DNA of 64,000 bases from Streptomyces griseoflavus (GCF_014649995.1 NZ_BMUC01000001.1:646605-710604), one strand, 5' to 3'; counted from the first letter of the stretch, positions 54,516-63,398 are shown. Notes: generated by a model from the sequence alone, not told the origin. Program-made: numbers and translations.

Positions 54516-57017
54516 ATGGAGAAGGCTGTGAACGAGGGGACGCACCACCCGGTGCGAGACGGCGCCCCGGCCGGTGAGGACATATGGTCCGGCAGCTGGG
54601 TCGCGCGGCGGCTCGGCGTCGAGCTGGCCGGCGACGACGCGCTGCCCGGCCTGCTGGGGCTGGCCCTGCGCCGCAACCCCAAGCGGGCCCACCTGCTCGT
54701 GTCCCACGTCCTCGGCAAGCACGTCCCCCAGTCCCCGGCCGTCGTGCGCGGCCACGGGGTCGAGCTCGGCCGCAGGGTGCGGGAGCTGCTGGGGGAGTCG
54801 GCGCAGCGGGCGGTGGTGCTCGGCTACGCGGAGACCGCCACGGGTCTCGGCCACTGTGTCGCCGACGGTCTGGGCGTCGCCCCCTACCTGCACTCCACGC
54901 GCCGTCCGGTCGAGGGGACGGCCACGGCGGGCGGCTTCGAGGAGTCCCACTCGCACGCCACGTCCCACCTGCTGCTCCCGGAGGACCCCCGGCTGCTCGC
55001 CGGCGAGGGCCCGCTGGTGCTGGTCGACGACGAGTTCTCCACGGGCAACACGGTGCTGAACACCGTCCGTGATCTGCACGCGCGGTATCCGCGGACGCGG
55101 TACGTCGTGGTCGCCCTCGTCGACATGAGGTCGCCCGCGGACGCCGGACGGCTGGAGGAGTTCGGCCGCGGGATCGGGGCGCGGATCGACCTGGTGACGG
55201 TCGCCTCGGGCACGGTGCGGTTGCCCGACGGCGTCCTGGAGAAGGGGCAGGAACTGGTGGCCCGCCACGAGGCCGCCACCGACGGTGCGCGGTCGGGTGC
55301 GGGTGCGTCGGGGCCGGTCGCGCGGGTGGACCTGGGCTGGCCCGACGGGCTTCCCGACGGGGGCCGGCACGGCTTCACCCCCGCACACCGCGCCCGCCTC
55401 GAATCCGCCCTCCCCGGTATGGCCGCCCGCCTCGCCGAGGCCCTCCCCGCCCACGCGCGCCGCGTCCTCGTCCTCGGCTTCGAGGAGCTGATGTACGCCC
55501 CGCTGCGCCTCGCCGGCGAGCTGGAGCGGACCACCCGCGCCGAGGTGCGCTTCTCCACCACCACCCGCTCACCCGTCCTCGCCGTCGACGACCCCGGCTA
55601 CGCCATACGCACCCGCCTGGTCTTCCCCGCCCACGACGACCCCGCCGACGGCCCGGGCGACCGCTACGCCTACAACGTCGCCGGCGCCGGCTTCGACGCC
55701 GTCGTCGCCGTGGTCGACTCGGCCGCCGACACCCCCGCACTGCACGCCCCCGGCGGACTGCTCGCCCGGCTCGCCGCGCACACCCCGCACGTCCTCCTCG
55801 CGGTCGTACCGTCGTACGTGCCCGCCGCCTCCCAGGACGCCCCCGAAAGGCCCGCCACCATGCTGCCCGACCCCCTCAGAGGTCCCGCCTTCTCCTCGTA
55901 CGCGCCCGAGGAGGTCGGCTGGCTGCTCCAGGACCTCTCGGACGTGACGCTGGAGGCGCCGACCGAGGAGCGCGAGGAGGCCATCCAGAGCGGCGGCGCC
56001 CACTACGCCGAGTCGCTGCCCGTGGAGTACCAGCCCAGCGAGCAGTACCAGCAGCTGTTCCACGCGGCCCTCGACGAGTCGGCGGCCCGCCTCGCGCACG
56101 CCGTGGGCGTCGTCACCGAGACCGTCCTCGCCGAGCGGTCCCCCCGCCCGGTGCTGGTCTCCCTGGCCCGCGCCGGCACCCCCGTCGGCATCCTGATGCG
56201 CCGCTGGGCCCGGCACCGCCACCAGCTCGACCTGCCGCACTACGCCGTCTCCATCGTGCGCGGCCGCGGCATCGACGCCAACGCGCTGCGCTGGCTGGCC
56301 GCCCACCACGACCCCCGGGACGTCGTCTTCGTCGACGGCTGGACCGGCAAGGGCGCCATCACCCGCGAACTCGCCCAGGCCGTGGAGGAGTTCGAGAAGA
56401 CCGAAGGGGTCACCGGCTTCGACCCGGAGATCGCCGTCCTCGCCGACCCCGGCTCCTGCGTCCGCACATACGGCACCCGCGAGGACTACCTGATCCCCTC
56501 CGCCTGCCTCAACTCGACCGTCTCCGGCCTGATCTCCCGCACCGTGCTGCGCGCCGACCTGGTCGGCCCGCACGATTTCCACGGCGCCAAGTTCTACCGG
56601 GAACTCGCCGGCTCCGACCTGTCGGTGGCCTTCCTGGACGCCGTCTCCGCACGCTTCCCGGAGGTCACGGACGCGGCCTGCGCCCAGGCCAAGGAACTGC
56701 TCTCCACCGACCGCACCCCCACCTGGGAGGGCTGGGCCGCGGTCGAGCGGATCAGCGAGGAGTACGGCATCCACGACGTGAACCTCGTCAAGCCCGGCGT
56801 CGGCGAGACCACCCGGGTGCTGCTGCGCCGGGTGCCCTGGAAGGTGCTGGCCCGTGCGGGAGCGGGCAGCGACCTCGACCACGTCCGCCTGCTCGCCGGG
56901 CAGCGGGGCGTGCCGGTCGAGGAGGTCGATCAACTCCCCTACACCTGCGTGGGGTTGATCCACCCCCGCTACACCCGGGGCGCGACCGGCGCCGACGGCA
57001 GGACGGTGACCCGCTGA
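54516..57017 (+). CDS. PRTase-TRSP-PRTase-PELOTA four-domain fusion
   Basis: An 833-residue fusion. N-terminal phosphoribosyltransferase-like domain about 20-255 with PRPP loop V-L-V-D-D-E-F-S-T-G-N-T (168-179). TRSP domain about 270-470 containing the namesake T-T-T-R-S-P (348-353). Second PRTase-like domain (formerly called StiP) about 455-735 with V-F-V-D-G-W-T-G-K-G-A-I (604-615). C-terminal PELOTA/L7Ae-like segment 752-820 ending V-E-E-V-D-Q-L-P-Y-T-C-V-G-L-I. In other genomes these are often separate genes next to terD. The combination suggests ribosylation of a base-like precursor, with an RNA- or nucleotide-binding module. Domain borders are approximate. Confidence 0.85.
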   Translation: MEKAVNEGTHHPVRDGAPAGEDIWSGSWVARRLGVELAGDDALPGLLGLALRRNPKRAHLLVSHVLGKHVPQSPAVVRGHGVELGRRVRELLGESAQRAVVLGYAETATGLGHCVADGLGVAPYLHSTRRPVEGTATAGGFEESHSHATSHLLLPEDPRLLAGEGPLVLVDDEFSTGNTVLNTVRDLHARYPRTRYVVVALVDMRSPADAGRLEEFGRGIGARIDLVTVASGTVRLPDGVLEKGQELVARHEAATDGARSGAGASGPVARVDLGWPDGLPDGGRHGFTPAHRARLESALPGMAARLAEALPAHARRVLVLGFEELMYAPLRLAGELERTTRAEVRFSTTTRSPVLAVDDPGYAIRTRLVFPAHDDPADGPGDRYAYNVAGAGFDAVVAVVDSAADTPALHAPGGLLARLAAHTPHVLLAVVPSYVPAASQDAPERPATMLPDPLRGPAFSSYAPEEVGWLLQDLSDVTLEAPTEEREEAIQSGGAHYAESLPVEYQPSEQYQQLFHAALDESAARLAHAVGVVTETVLAERSPRPVLVSLARAGTPVGILMRRWARHRHQLDLPHYAVSIVRGRGIDANALRWLAAHHDPRDVVFVDGWTGKGAITRELAQAVEEFEKTEGVTGFDPEIAVLADPGSCVRTYGTREDYLIPSACLNSTVSGLISRTVLRADLVGPHDFHGAKFYRELAGSDLSVAFLDAVSARFPEVTDAACAQAKELLSTDRTPTWEGWAAVERISEEYGIHDVNLVKPGVGETTRVLLRRVPWKVLARAGAGSDLDHVRLLAGQRGVPVEEVDQLPYTCVGLIHPRYTRGATGADGRTVTR

Positions 57018-57829
57018 TGTCCGTCGTCGTCGCCAGCGATCTCGACCGCACCCTCATCTACTCCGCCGCCGCCCTCGCCCTCACCATGCCCGACGCGCGG
57101 GCCCCGAGGCTGCTGTGCGTGGAGGTCCACGAGAGCAGGCCGCTGTCCTTCATGACGGAGACGGCGGCCCGGCTGCTCACCGAACTCGGTGACGAGGCCC
57201 TCTTCGTCCCCACGACGACCCGCACCCGCAAGCAGTACCAGCGCATCAACCTGCCCGGCCCCCGGCCCACGTACGCGATCTGCACCAACGGCGGCCACAT
57301 CCTGGTCGACGGTGAACCGGACCGGGACTGGCACGCCCGGGTGCTCGCCCGGCTGGCCGACGAGTGCGCCCCGCTGTCCGAGGTCCGGGAGCACCTGCTG
57401 CGGACCGCCGACCCGGTGTGGGTGCGCAAGCACCGCGTCGCCGAGGACCTCTTCGCCTACCTGGTCGTGGAGCGCGAACTGCTGCGCGAGGAGTGGGTGA
57501 AGGAACTCGCGGTGTGGGCGGAGAACCGCGGCTGGACGGTGTCCCTCCAGGGCCGCAAGATCTACGCCGTGCCGAAGCCGCTCACCAAGAGCGCCGCCCT
57601 GCGCGAGGTCGCCCGCCGCTCCGGCGCGGACCTCACCCTCGCCGCCGGTGACTCCCTCCTCGACGCCGACCTGCTCCTCGCCGCCGACCGGGGCTGGCGT
57701 CCCGGCCACGGAGAGCTCGCCGACGCCGACTGGACGGCGCCCGCGGTCAGGGCCCTGCCCGAGCGGGGCGTCCTCGCCGGGGAGCGCATCCTGCGCGAGC
57801 TCCTGCGGACGGTCCGCTCGCCGCGCTGA
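57017..57829 (+). CDS. HAD-superfamily phosphatase of the Ter-linked pathway
   Basis: A 270-residue Cof-like HAD hydrolase. Motif I D-L-D-R-T (D8 nucleophile, D10), motif II T-T-T-R-T (66-70), motif III Lys in K-P-L-T-K-S-A-A-L, motif IV G-D-S-L-L-D-A-D-L-L. ATG 57017 overlaps the TGA of the fusion gene by one base, so the two are coupled. It likely removes a phosphate at the end of the predicted nucleotide-like pathway. No ATP-grasp gene, which accompanies some such loci, was seen in the window. Confidence 0.9.
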   Translation: MSVVVASDLDRTLIYSAAALALTMPDARAPRLLCVEVHESRPLSFMTETAARLLTELGDEALFVPTTTRTRKQYQRINLPGPRPTYAICTNGGHILVDGEPDRDWHARVLARLADECAPLSEVREHLLRTADPVWVRKHRVAEDLFAYLVVERELLREEWVKELAVWAENRGWTVSLQGRKIYAVPKPLTKSAALREVARRSGADLTLAAGDSLLDADLLLAADRGWRPGHGELADADWTAPAVRALPERGVLAGERILRELLRTVRSPR

Positions 57830-57853
57830 CCCCGCACGACCTCGGAGGACGGC

Positions 57854-57894
57854 GGCGCGCGTCACCCCGCCCGTGCGGTGGGGTGACGCGCGCC
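57854..57894. terminator. 15-bp perfect hairpin between convergent HAD and DedA genes
   Basis: ggcgcgcgtcacccc (57854-57868) pairs exactly with ggggtgacgcgcgcc (57880-57894) across an 11-base loop, 25 bases after the HAD stop and 22 before the DedA stop; probably bidirectional. Confidence 0.85.
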
Positions 57895-57915
57895 GGCCGG
57901 CCCGCGACTCCGCGC

Positions 57916-58716
57916 TCAGCGCTCCCGTCCGCGGCCGGTGGGCTCGTAGGCGCCGGTGACGCGCAGCTGCCGGGTGGGGTGGTCCTCCTCGCCGGCCTCC
58001 GACGCGGCTGTCTCCCCGGGCGTGTCCCGGCCGTCACGCCGCCGGCGTCCGGCCCCGGGCCGCCGCAGCCGCAGCACCACGAAGACCAGCACCGCCAGCG
58101 CAGCCGCTCCGAGGGCCACCTTCGAGTACGCCGAGGCGAACGACGTGACCTGTTCCCAGTTGTCGCCCAGCAGATAGCCCGCGAGCACGAACGCGGTGTT
58201 CCAGATCGCGCTGCCCAGCGTGGTCAGACCGAGGAACACCGGGAGCCGCATGCGCTCCACACCGGCCGGGACGGAGATGAGACTGCGGAAGATCGGGATC
58301 ATCCGGCCGAAGAACACGGCCTTGGTCCCGTGCCGCAGGAACCACGCCTCCGTCTTCTCGATGTCGGAGACCTTCACCAGCGGCAGCCGCCCCGCGAGGG
58401 CGACGGTGCGGTCCCGGCCCAGCAGCGCGCCGACCCCGTAGAGGGCGAGCGCGCCGATCACCGAGCCCGCGGTGGTCCACAGCAGCACGGCGAGCAGCCC
58501 CATCCGGCCGGTACTCGCGGTGAAGCCGGCCATCGGCAGGATCACCTCGCTGGGCAGCGGCGGGAAGAGGTTCTCCAGCGCGATGGCGAGTCCGGCGCCG
58601 GGGGCACCCATCGTGTCCATGAGGTCATGGACCCACTGCGGCCCGGGGCCGCCTTGGGCCGCGACCGTCACCAGGGCCGCGTCCGGTGCCGTCAACTGCG
58701 CTGTGAGTGCCGTCAT
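57916..58716 (-). CDS. DedA-family membrane protein
   Basis: A 266-residue DedA/SNARE-associated membrane protein. E-N-L-F-P-P-L-P-S-E-V-I-L-P (re-entrant acidic motif) and F-G-R-M-I-P-I-F-R-S-L-I-S-V-P-A-G (Arg motif) are the family core; four to five hydrophobic helices. The last 50 residues are hydrophilic. DedA proteins act as lipid scramblases/flippases (undecaprenyl-phosphate in some bacteria). A more divergent paralogue lies at 62551-63159. Confidence 0.92.
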   Translation of the reverse strand: MTALTAQLTAPDAALVTVAAQGGPGPQWVHDLMDTMGAPGAGLAIALENLFPPLPSEVILPMAGFTASTGRMGLLAVLLWTTAGSVIGALALYGVGALLGRDRTVALAGRLPLVKVSDIEKTEAWFLRHGTKAVFFGRMIPIFRSLISVPAGVERMRLPVFLGLTTLGSAIWNTAFVLAGYLLGDNWEQVTSFASAYSKVALGAAALAVLVFVVLRLRRPGAGRRRRDGRDTPGETAASEAGEEDHPTRQLRVTGAYEPTGRGRER

Positions 58717-58866
58717 GCCGTCCAGGCTAGGAATCCGTAGCTGAAGGGAGGCTGAGGAGGACCGCGCACCCTGTCACGGGTACGGGCCACCACAGCCGTC
58801 GCTCACGGGTTTCCACGCCGGGCGTGCTCACACACGCCGATTCGGGCGGGCCGGGCCGGCAGCGCG

Positions 58867-59088
58867 TCAGCCGCAGCAGCCGCCCCCGCAGCAGCCGCCA
58901 CCGCCGCCGCCCGCGGGGGGCGCGGGGGCCGCGGCCGACGCGGTGCCGCCCACCGCGACCGTGGAGAGGAGCTTCACCGTGTCGTCGTGGCCGGCGGGGC
59001 AGGCCGCGGGGGCGGAGGACTCCGCCATGGGACGGCTCAGTTCGAAGGTGTCGCCGCAGGTCCGGCAGCGGTACTCGTAGCGAGGCAT
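58867..59088 (-). CDS. FmdB-type zinc ribbon protein with Gly/Cys tail
   Basis: A 73-residue protein. The N-terminal ribbon M-P-R-Y-E-Y-R-C-R-T-C-G-D-T-F-E carries the first Cys pair; the second half reads C-P-A-G-H rather than C-P-x-C, giving a C2CH site. The C-terminal 20 residues are almost only Gly and Cys (C-C-G-G-G-C-C-G). ATG 59088 is preferred to GTG 59094. Function unknown; the family is named after a formamidase-locus regulator. Confidence 0.82.
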   Translation of the reverse strand: MPRYEYRCRTCGDTFELSRPMAESSAPAACPAGHDDTVKLLSTVAVGGTASAAAPAPPAGGGGGGCCGGGCCG

Positions 59089-59125
59089 GGGCACAGGTTA
59101 GCCGGGCCGGCCGCCGGCGTGTGCG

Positions 59126-60556
59126 TCAGTGAGCGCCGCCGCCCCGCTCCTCGCGAATGCGGGCCACCACGTCGCTCACCGCCGCCCGTACCGTCTCCGT
59201 CTCCGTCAGGAAGTGCCAGTAGTCGGGGTGGCGGCCCTCCAGACCGGCGACGGCCCGCTCCAGCCGGGCGACGGCGTCGTCCAGCGGGCGGGCGTCACGC
59301 GGATCGGGAGTGTTGCGGCCGGCCATCGCCAGCCGCTGCGCGTCCCGGATGGCGAAGCGGGTGCGTTCGATCTCCTGCTCGGGGTCCTTCTGCACGGCGT
59401 TCAGCCGCCGCAGCCGGTCACCGGCGGCCGAGACCGCCTCGTCGGTCGTGTTCAGCAGGGCCCGCGCGGTCGACAGCAGCGCGGTCGCGTCCGCCCAGCG
59501 CTGCTGCTCACGGGCGGTCCTGGCCTCGGCGAGCCTGCTCTCGGCCCGCGCCACGTTCTCCGCGGCGACCTCGGGCACGTTCTGCAGGTCCTCCCAGCAG
59601 GCGACGGTGAAACGGCGGCGCAGCTCGCTCAGTATCGGTTCGACCTGCGCGGAGCGGGTGGTGAGGGCCTGGGCGCGGGTGCGCAGGGAGACCAGCCGGC
59701 GGTCGATCTCGGCGGCCCGCTCCGGCAGCCGCTCGGCCTCGACGCGCACGGCCTCGGCCTCGCGCGTGACGCGTTCGGCCCGCTCCAGGGTCGCGGGCAC
59801 GCCGTGCTGCCCGGCCCCCTGGTTCAGCTTGGTCAGCTCCGGCGAGAGCGTCGCGAGCCGGGCGGCGAGGTCGTCGGCCGCGAGCCCGGAGCCGCGTGCG
59901 GTGTCGAGGGCCTCGGACGCGGCCAGCAGCGCCTGCCGGGCCCGTTCCACGGAGGGCGCGAGCCGGGCGAGCTGGGTCTCGGCCTTGCCCAGGAGCGGGC
60001 CGAGCCCGTCGGCGAACCGGTCCAGCTCCTGCTTGACCCGCCCCAGTTCCTCCTGGGCGGCGGTCAGCTGGGCGCGGGCCTGGGACGCCGCCGACGCCTC
60101 CAGGTCGTCCCGGTCCAGGTCGTGGGAGTCGACGGCGTCGATGTACCGGTGGCTGGCCTCGTCGATGCGCCGGCCGAGCGCCTCGAAGTCGGAGACGACG
60201 CGGCGGGCGGCGGGCGAGGAGTCGACGGCGGTGATCGTCTCGATGGAGATCCGCAGATCGCGCTGTGCGGTGTCGAGTTCGTAGAACGCGGCCGCCGCCG
60301 CGTCCTTCGCGGCCTGCGCCTCCGCACGCTGGTTCTCGGCCCGCCCGCCGAACCAGCGCCGGGTCCCGCCGCCGGCGAACGCGGCGGGCAGCAGCAGCGC
60401 CGCGACCAGCGGCAGCCCCGCGAGGGCGAACGCCTCCCGCAGCGGGCCGGGGGCCCGGCGGGCGCGCGGCCCCGGCGGCCGGAGCGACGGGGCGCGGCGG
60501 GTGCGGGGCACACGCGGTCCCGACGGCGAGTACGGCCGCGCTGGTATCGCCGTCAC
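59126..60556 (-). CDS. Membrane-anchored coiled-coil protein
   Basis: A 476-residue protein. A Pro/Arg-rich N-terminus (1-45) precedes one hydrophobic segment (A-L-A-G-L-P-L-V-A-A-L-L-L-P), after which nearly all of residues 75-475 form Ala/Glu/Arg/Leu heptads with little Pro or Gly, characteristic of long coiled coils. GTG 60556 has ggagaggg just upstream. No domain of known function is apparent. It precedes the FmdB gene by 37 bases in the same direction and may be cotranscribed. Confidence 0.75.
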   Translation of the reverse strand: MTAIPARPYSPSGPRVPRTRRAPSLRPPGPRARRAPGPLREAFALAGLPLVAALLLPAAFAGGGTRRWFGGRAENQRAEAQAAKDAAAAAFYELDTAQRDLRISIETITAVDSSPAARRVVSDFEALGRRIDEASHRYIDAVDSHDLDRDDLEASAASQARAQLTAAQEELGRVKQELDRFADGLGPLLGKAETQLARLAPSVERARQALLAASEALDTARGSGLAADDLAARLATLSPELTKLNQGAGQHGVPATLERAERVTREAEAVRVEAERLPERAAEIDRRLVSLRTRAQALTTRSAQVEPILSELRRRFTVACWEDLQNVPEVAAENVARAESRLAEARTAREQQRWADATALLSTARALLNTTDEAVSAAGDRLRRLNAVQKDPEQEIERTRFAIRDAQRLAMAGRNTPDPRDARPLDDAVARLERAVAGLEGRHPDYWHFLTETETVRAAVSDVVARIREERGGGAH

Positions 60557-60630
60557 ATCCCTCTCCCGTACTGTCGTCCGCCCTGCCCGGTGTCATTGTC
60601 CCACCGGTGGAGGACGAACACACGGGCCCG

Positions 60631-61431
60631 TCAGTTCGCCGTACGGACCGTGAGATTCCCGTCGCCGGTGCGGGCGGTCACCCGGTGGGGGCTGGAGGAG
60701 TCGCGGGTCACGGACACGTCCTCGCCGCCGTCACCCGTCCGCGTGTCCACCCGGTAGCCGGCCGGGGGCAGTTCGATGGTCGTCGAGCCGTCGCCGCTGC
60801 GGGACTCCACCAGGTCGGGCACGGCGCCGAGTTCGAGGTGGACCGAGCCGTCGCCGCTGTGGACGCGCACCGTGCGGGAGGAGACCCGGGCGCGCACGGA
60901 TCCGTCGCCGGTGCGCAGCTCCAGGGGGCCGGTGGTGTCGGTGACGTGGACCGAGCCGTCCGTCGTCCGGATGCTCAGCGCGTCGCGGAAGCCCTCGGCG
61001 CGCACGCTGCCGTCCTTGTCCTCGACCTCGACGGTGACGCCCCTGGGCACCTCGATGCGGTGCCGGGCGTCGCAGTCGACGACGAGGCCCGAGCACTTCT
61101 GGCGCAGCACCAGCCGGTCGCCGTCCATGGACCAGGTGCTCTCCGCGTCGGAGCCCACGACGACCCTGCCCCGGAACCAGCGGGTGACCTCGATCCGGCC
61201 CGCGGGGTGGTCGTCGGCCGCGACGATCTCCAGGGCGGAGTCGTCGGAGTCGATGGTCAGCGTGCGGCCCGGCAGGCCGAAGGACCGGCGGTCGGGATCG
61301 TCGTCCCCGGCGGCCGACGTCCCGCAGGCGCCGAGTCCCGCGACGAGCACCGCGACGGCCCCGGTGAGGGCGAGCGGCCGCGTCCACGCGGTACGGGTGG
61401 TGCGGGTCGCGGTGCGGGACGTGCGGGTCAT
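60631..61431 (-). CDS. DUF4097-family beta-helix lipoprotein
   Basis: A 266-residue exported lipoprotein. ATG 61431 follows gggggagaccacc. The leader ends in the lipobox G-L-G-A-C. The mature part is a right-handed beta-helix built of about 20-residue turns marked by T-D-G-S-V-H-V, T-G-D-G-S-V-R-A, S-G-D-G-S-V-H-L, S-G-D-G-S-T-T-I and T-G-D-G-N-L-T-V. The family is called putative adhesin or bactofilin-like; role unknown. Located upstream of the coiled-coil gene, both leftward. Confidence 0.85.
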   Translation of the reverse strand: MTRTSRTATRTTRTAWTRPLALTGAVAVLVAGLGACGTSAAGDDDPDRRSFGLPGRTLTIDSDDSALEIVAADDHPAGRIEVTRWFRGRVVVGSDAESTWSMDGDRLVLRQKCSGLVVDCDARHRIEVPRGVTVEVEDKDGSVRAEGFRDALSIRTTDGSVHVTDTTGPLELRTGDGSVRARVSSRTVRVHSGDGSVHLELGAVPDLVESRSGDGSTTIELPPAGYRVDTRTGDGGEDVSVTRDSSSPHRVTARTGDGNLTVRTAN

Positions 61432-61675
61432 GGTGGTCTCCCCCTGGGCCGGACGGTGGCGCGCCCGACAGCCGTGTTCGAGCACTCTTCGACCGTACGG
61501 ACGCACGGCCCGGCGGGGGATCCGGGCCGCTCCCGGATCAGGGGTGGGGATATCCCCAGGAAAACCCCGGGAGAGTGCCGCGCGGCCCCCGCGGGACCTC
61601 GGGATACGGGTGTGCCGGACCGCGCCCCGGGCCATGTAGGCTGTCGACTCGACCTGGGCACGCGGCCCGGGCCCC

Positions 61676-61747
<72 letters not shown>

Positions 61748-61755
61748 CCGTGACC

Positions 61756-61788
61756 GACGGCCTCCGGAGACTCTGTCCGGAGGCCGTC
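61756..61788 (+). terminator. 13-bp hairpin after tRNA-Val
   Basis: gacggcctccgga (61756-61768), 7-base loop, exact complement (61776-61788), 8 bases after the tRNA. It also faces the end of the convergent hypothetical gene. Confidence 0.8.
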
Positions 61789-61797
61789 GTCGTGCGC

Positions 61798-62163
61798 TCA
61801 CGACGAGCCCCGCGCGCCCCCTCCCGTGCCCTCGGCCGTGTCCTCGTGGACGTGCTTGAGCCGGCTGCGGGCGTGGACCCGGTCGGAGCCGCCGACCGCG
61901 GCCCAGTAGCGGTGGCCGCTGACGAAGACCGCGAGCTCGTGCTCCCGCCGTCTGAGCTTCTCCACCTCGGCCTGTTCGTCCTCGGTCCAGCCCGGCGAGG
62001 CGGGGCGCTCGACCTTCCGCCAGCCGTTGTCGTCACTGAACCCGTCGAGGGGTTCCACCGACCAGGGGAGCCGCTTCAGCAGGGCCGACAACTCGGCCCT
62101 GACCTGGTGCAGTTCCTCCTGACCGGCGAGGAGGTCACTCGGAAAGTCATAGGTCGCAGCCAC
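61798..62163 (-). CDS. Conserved hypothetical protein
   Basis: A 121-residue acidic-helical protein. GTG 62163 has a TATTAT hexamer about seven bases upstream and no ribosome site, suggesting a leaderless transcript. The sequence includes E-E-L-H-Q-V-R-A-E-L-S-A-L-L-K-R-L-P-W (amphipathic helix) and G-W-T-E-D-E-Q-A-E-V-E-K-L-R, resembling small actinobacterial proteins of unknown function. No membrane segment or enzyme motif was seen. Confidence 0.6.
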   Translation of the reverse strand: MAATYDFPSDLLAGQEELHQVRAELSALLKRLPWSVEPLDGFSDDNGWRKVERPASPGWTEDEQAEVEKLRRREHELAVFVSGHRYWAAVGGSDRVHARSRLKHVHEDTAEGTGGGARGSS

Positions 62164-62273
62164 AGCGCAATAATACGCCTGTTCGATTTTGGGTGGCGAG
62201 TTGCCGGAGGGTCTTCCCCCGCGCATTCGTTCGTTCGTGGCCGTACGCGGGCACCGCGCGTCAGACTGGGGGC

Positions 62274-62507
62274 ATGTGCCGGAGTATCAAGACCCTGCGT
62301 CCGCCCGTGCTGCCCGAGGAGGCGACGGAGGAGGAGATCAGGGCCGCGGCCCTGCAGTACGTGAGGAAGGTGTCCGGCTTCCGCGCGCCGGCGGCGCACA
62401 ACCGCGAGGTGTTCGAGCGGGCGGTGGAAGCGATCACCGAGGCGACCGCGGAGCTGCTGGACGGCCTGGAGGTCCGCGGGGCCGCCGCGCGGCAGGCGGC
62501 CGGTTAG
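62274..62507 (+). CDS. DUF2277 protein
   Basis: A 77-residue protein with the DUF2277 signature M-C-R-S-I-K-T-L-R-P-P near the start and L-Q-Y-V-R-K-V-S-G-F-R-A-P-A-A-H-N-R in the middle. ATG 62274 is directly preceded by ggggg. Small, basic-acidic helical protein; function unknown. Confidence 0.85.
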   Translation: MCRSIKTLRPPVLPEEATEEEIRAAALQYVRKVSGFRAPAAHNREVFERAVEAITEATAELLDGLEVRGAAARQAAG

Positions 62508-62550
62508 TCCGCGGCGCCGGCCCTCCGGGGGACGGGGCCCGGTCCGGGGC

Positions 62551-63159
62551 CTACGAAGCCTCCGAGGGCCGGGGGTGCGGCCTGCGGCGCATCAGGAAGC
62601 CCGCTCCCGCGCCCGCCGCGAACAGCGCGCCGACCGACACCGCCGTCGCCAGCCACGTCGCGCCCAGCCAGTGGGCGCCGAAGTAGCCCAGGGCCACGCT
62701 GTAGCCCGCCCAGGACACTCCCGCCAGCGCGGACCAGGGCAGGAAGTCGCGGGCACGGTGCCGTGCGGCGCCGGCGCCGAGGGAGACCACCGAGCGGCCG
62801 GCCGGGGCGAACCGGGCGAGGACGACCAGCGCGCCGCCCCCTCGCGCCAGCGCCGCGCCGAGACGGTCCTGCGCCCCGCTCAGCCGCCGGGAGCGGGCGA
62901 TGGCCCGGTCCAGGCGGGCGCCGCCGCGCCAGGCGAGGCGGTAGGCGACCAGGTCGCCGAGGACGGACGCGGTGGCCGCGCAGAGCGTCAGCGCCAGGAT
63001 GTCCGGCACGTCGGTCGCCGTACCGGCCGCGGCCGCCGTGGCCGCCGTGATCACCAGGACCCCGCTGGGCAGGACCGGGAGGAAAACGTCGAGCAGGACC
63101 GACAGGGCCACCACCGCATAGATCCACGGGCTGCCGACCAGCGACCCCAGACTCTCCAC
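62551..63159 (-). CDS. DedA-family membrane protein (divergent)
   Basis: A 202-residue membrane protein of the DedA/VTT superfamily: L-P-V-L-P-S-G-V-L-V-I substitutes for the acidic re-entrant motif (no Glu), and L-A-R-F-A-P-A-G-R-S-V-V-S-L-G-A-G is the Arg-containing motif. GTG 63159 follows ggggag at six bases. Four hydrophobic helices and a short basic tail. A second family member, DedA, lies at 57916. Confidence 0.82.
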   Translation of the reverse strand: MESLGSLVGSPWIYAVVALSVLLDVFLPVLPSGVLVITAATAAAAGTATDVPDILALTLCAATASVLGDLVAYRLAWRGGARLDRAIARSRRLSGAQDRLGAALARGGGALVVLARFAPAGRSVVSLGAGAARHRARDFLPWSALAGVSWAGYSVALGYFGAHWLGATWLATAVSVGALFAAGAGAGFLMRRRPHPRPSEAS

Positions 63160-63357
63160 CCGAACTCCCCGTAGCGCCCCCGTGGGCCAGATCCGGCCGT
63201 GCTGACGCGGGGGCGGCAGGAGTGGCAGAAGTGTGGCCGATGACAGCCATACAGCGTACGCCCGGTAAGTGACAGAAAGGTCACGGGGGGTTCGCGCGCC
63301 CGCTGTCCGCCGTTCGCCTTCCGGCCGGTGGGTCCCCGGAGGGCCGGGCGTGCGGGA

Positions 63358-63386
63358 CGCCCTCCCCGAGGTGCCGGGGGAGGGCG
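63358..63386 (-). terminator. 10-bp hairpin after DoxX gene
   Basis: cgccctcccc (63358-63367) pairs with ggggagggcg (63377-63386), 12 bases past the DoxX stop. The rest of the 239-base gap to the DedA gene (63160-63398) holds no visible gene. Confidence 0.65.
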
Positions 63387-63398
63387 CCGCGCGGTCGG

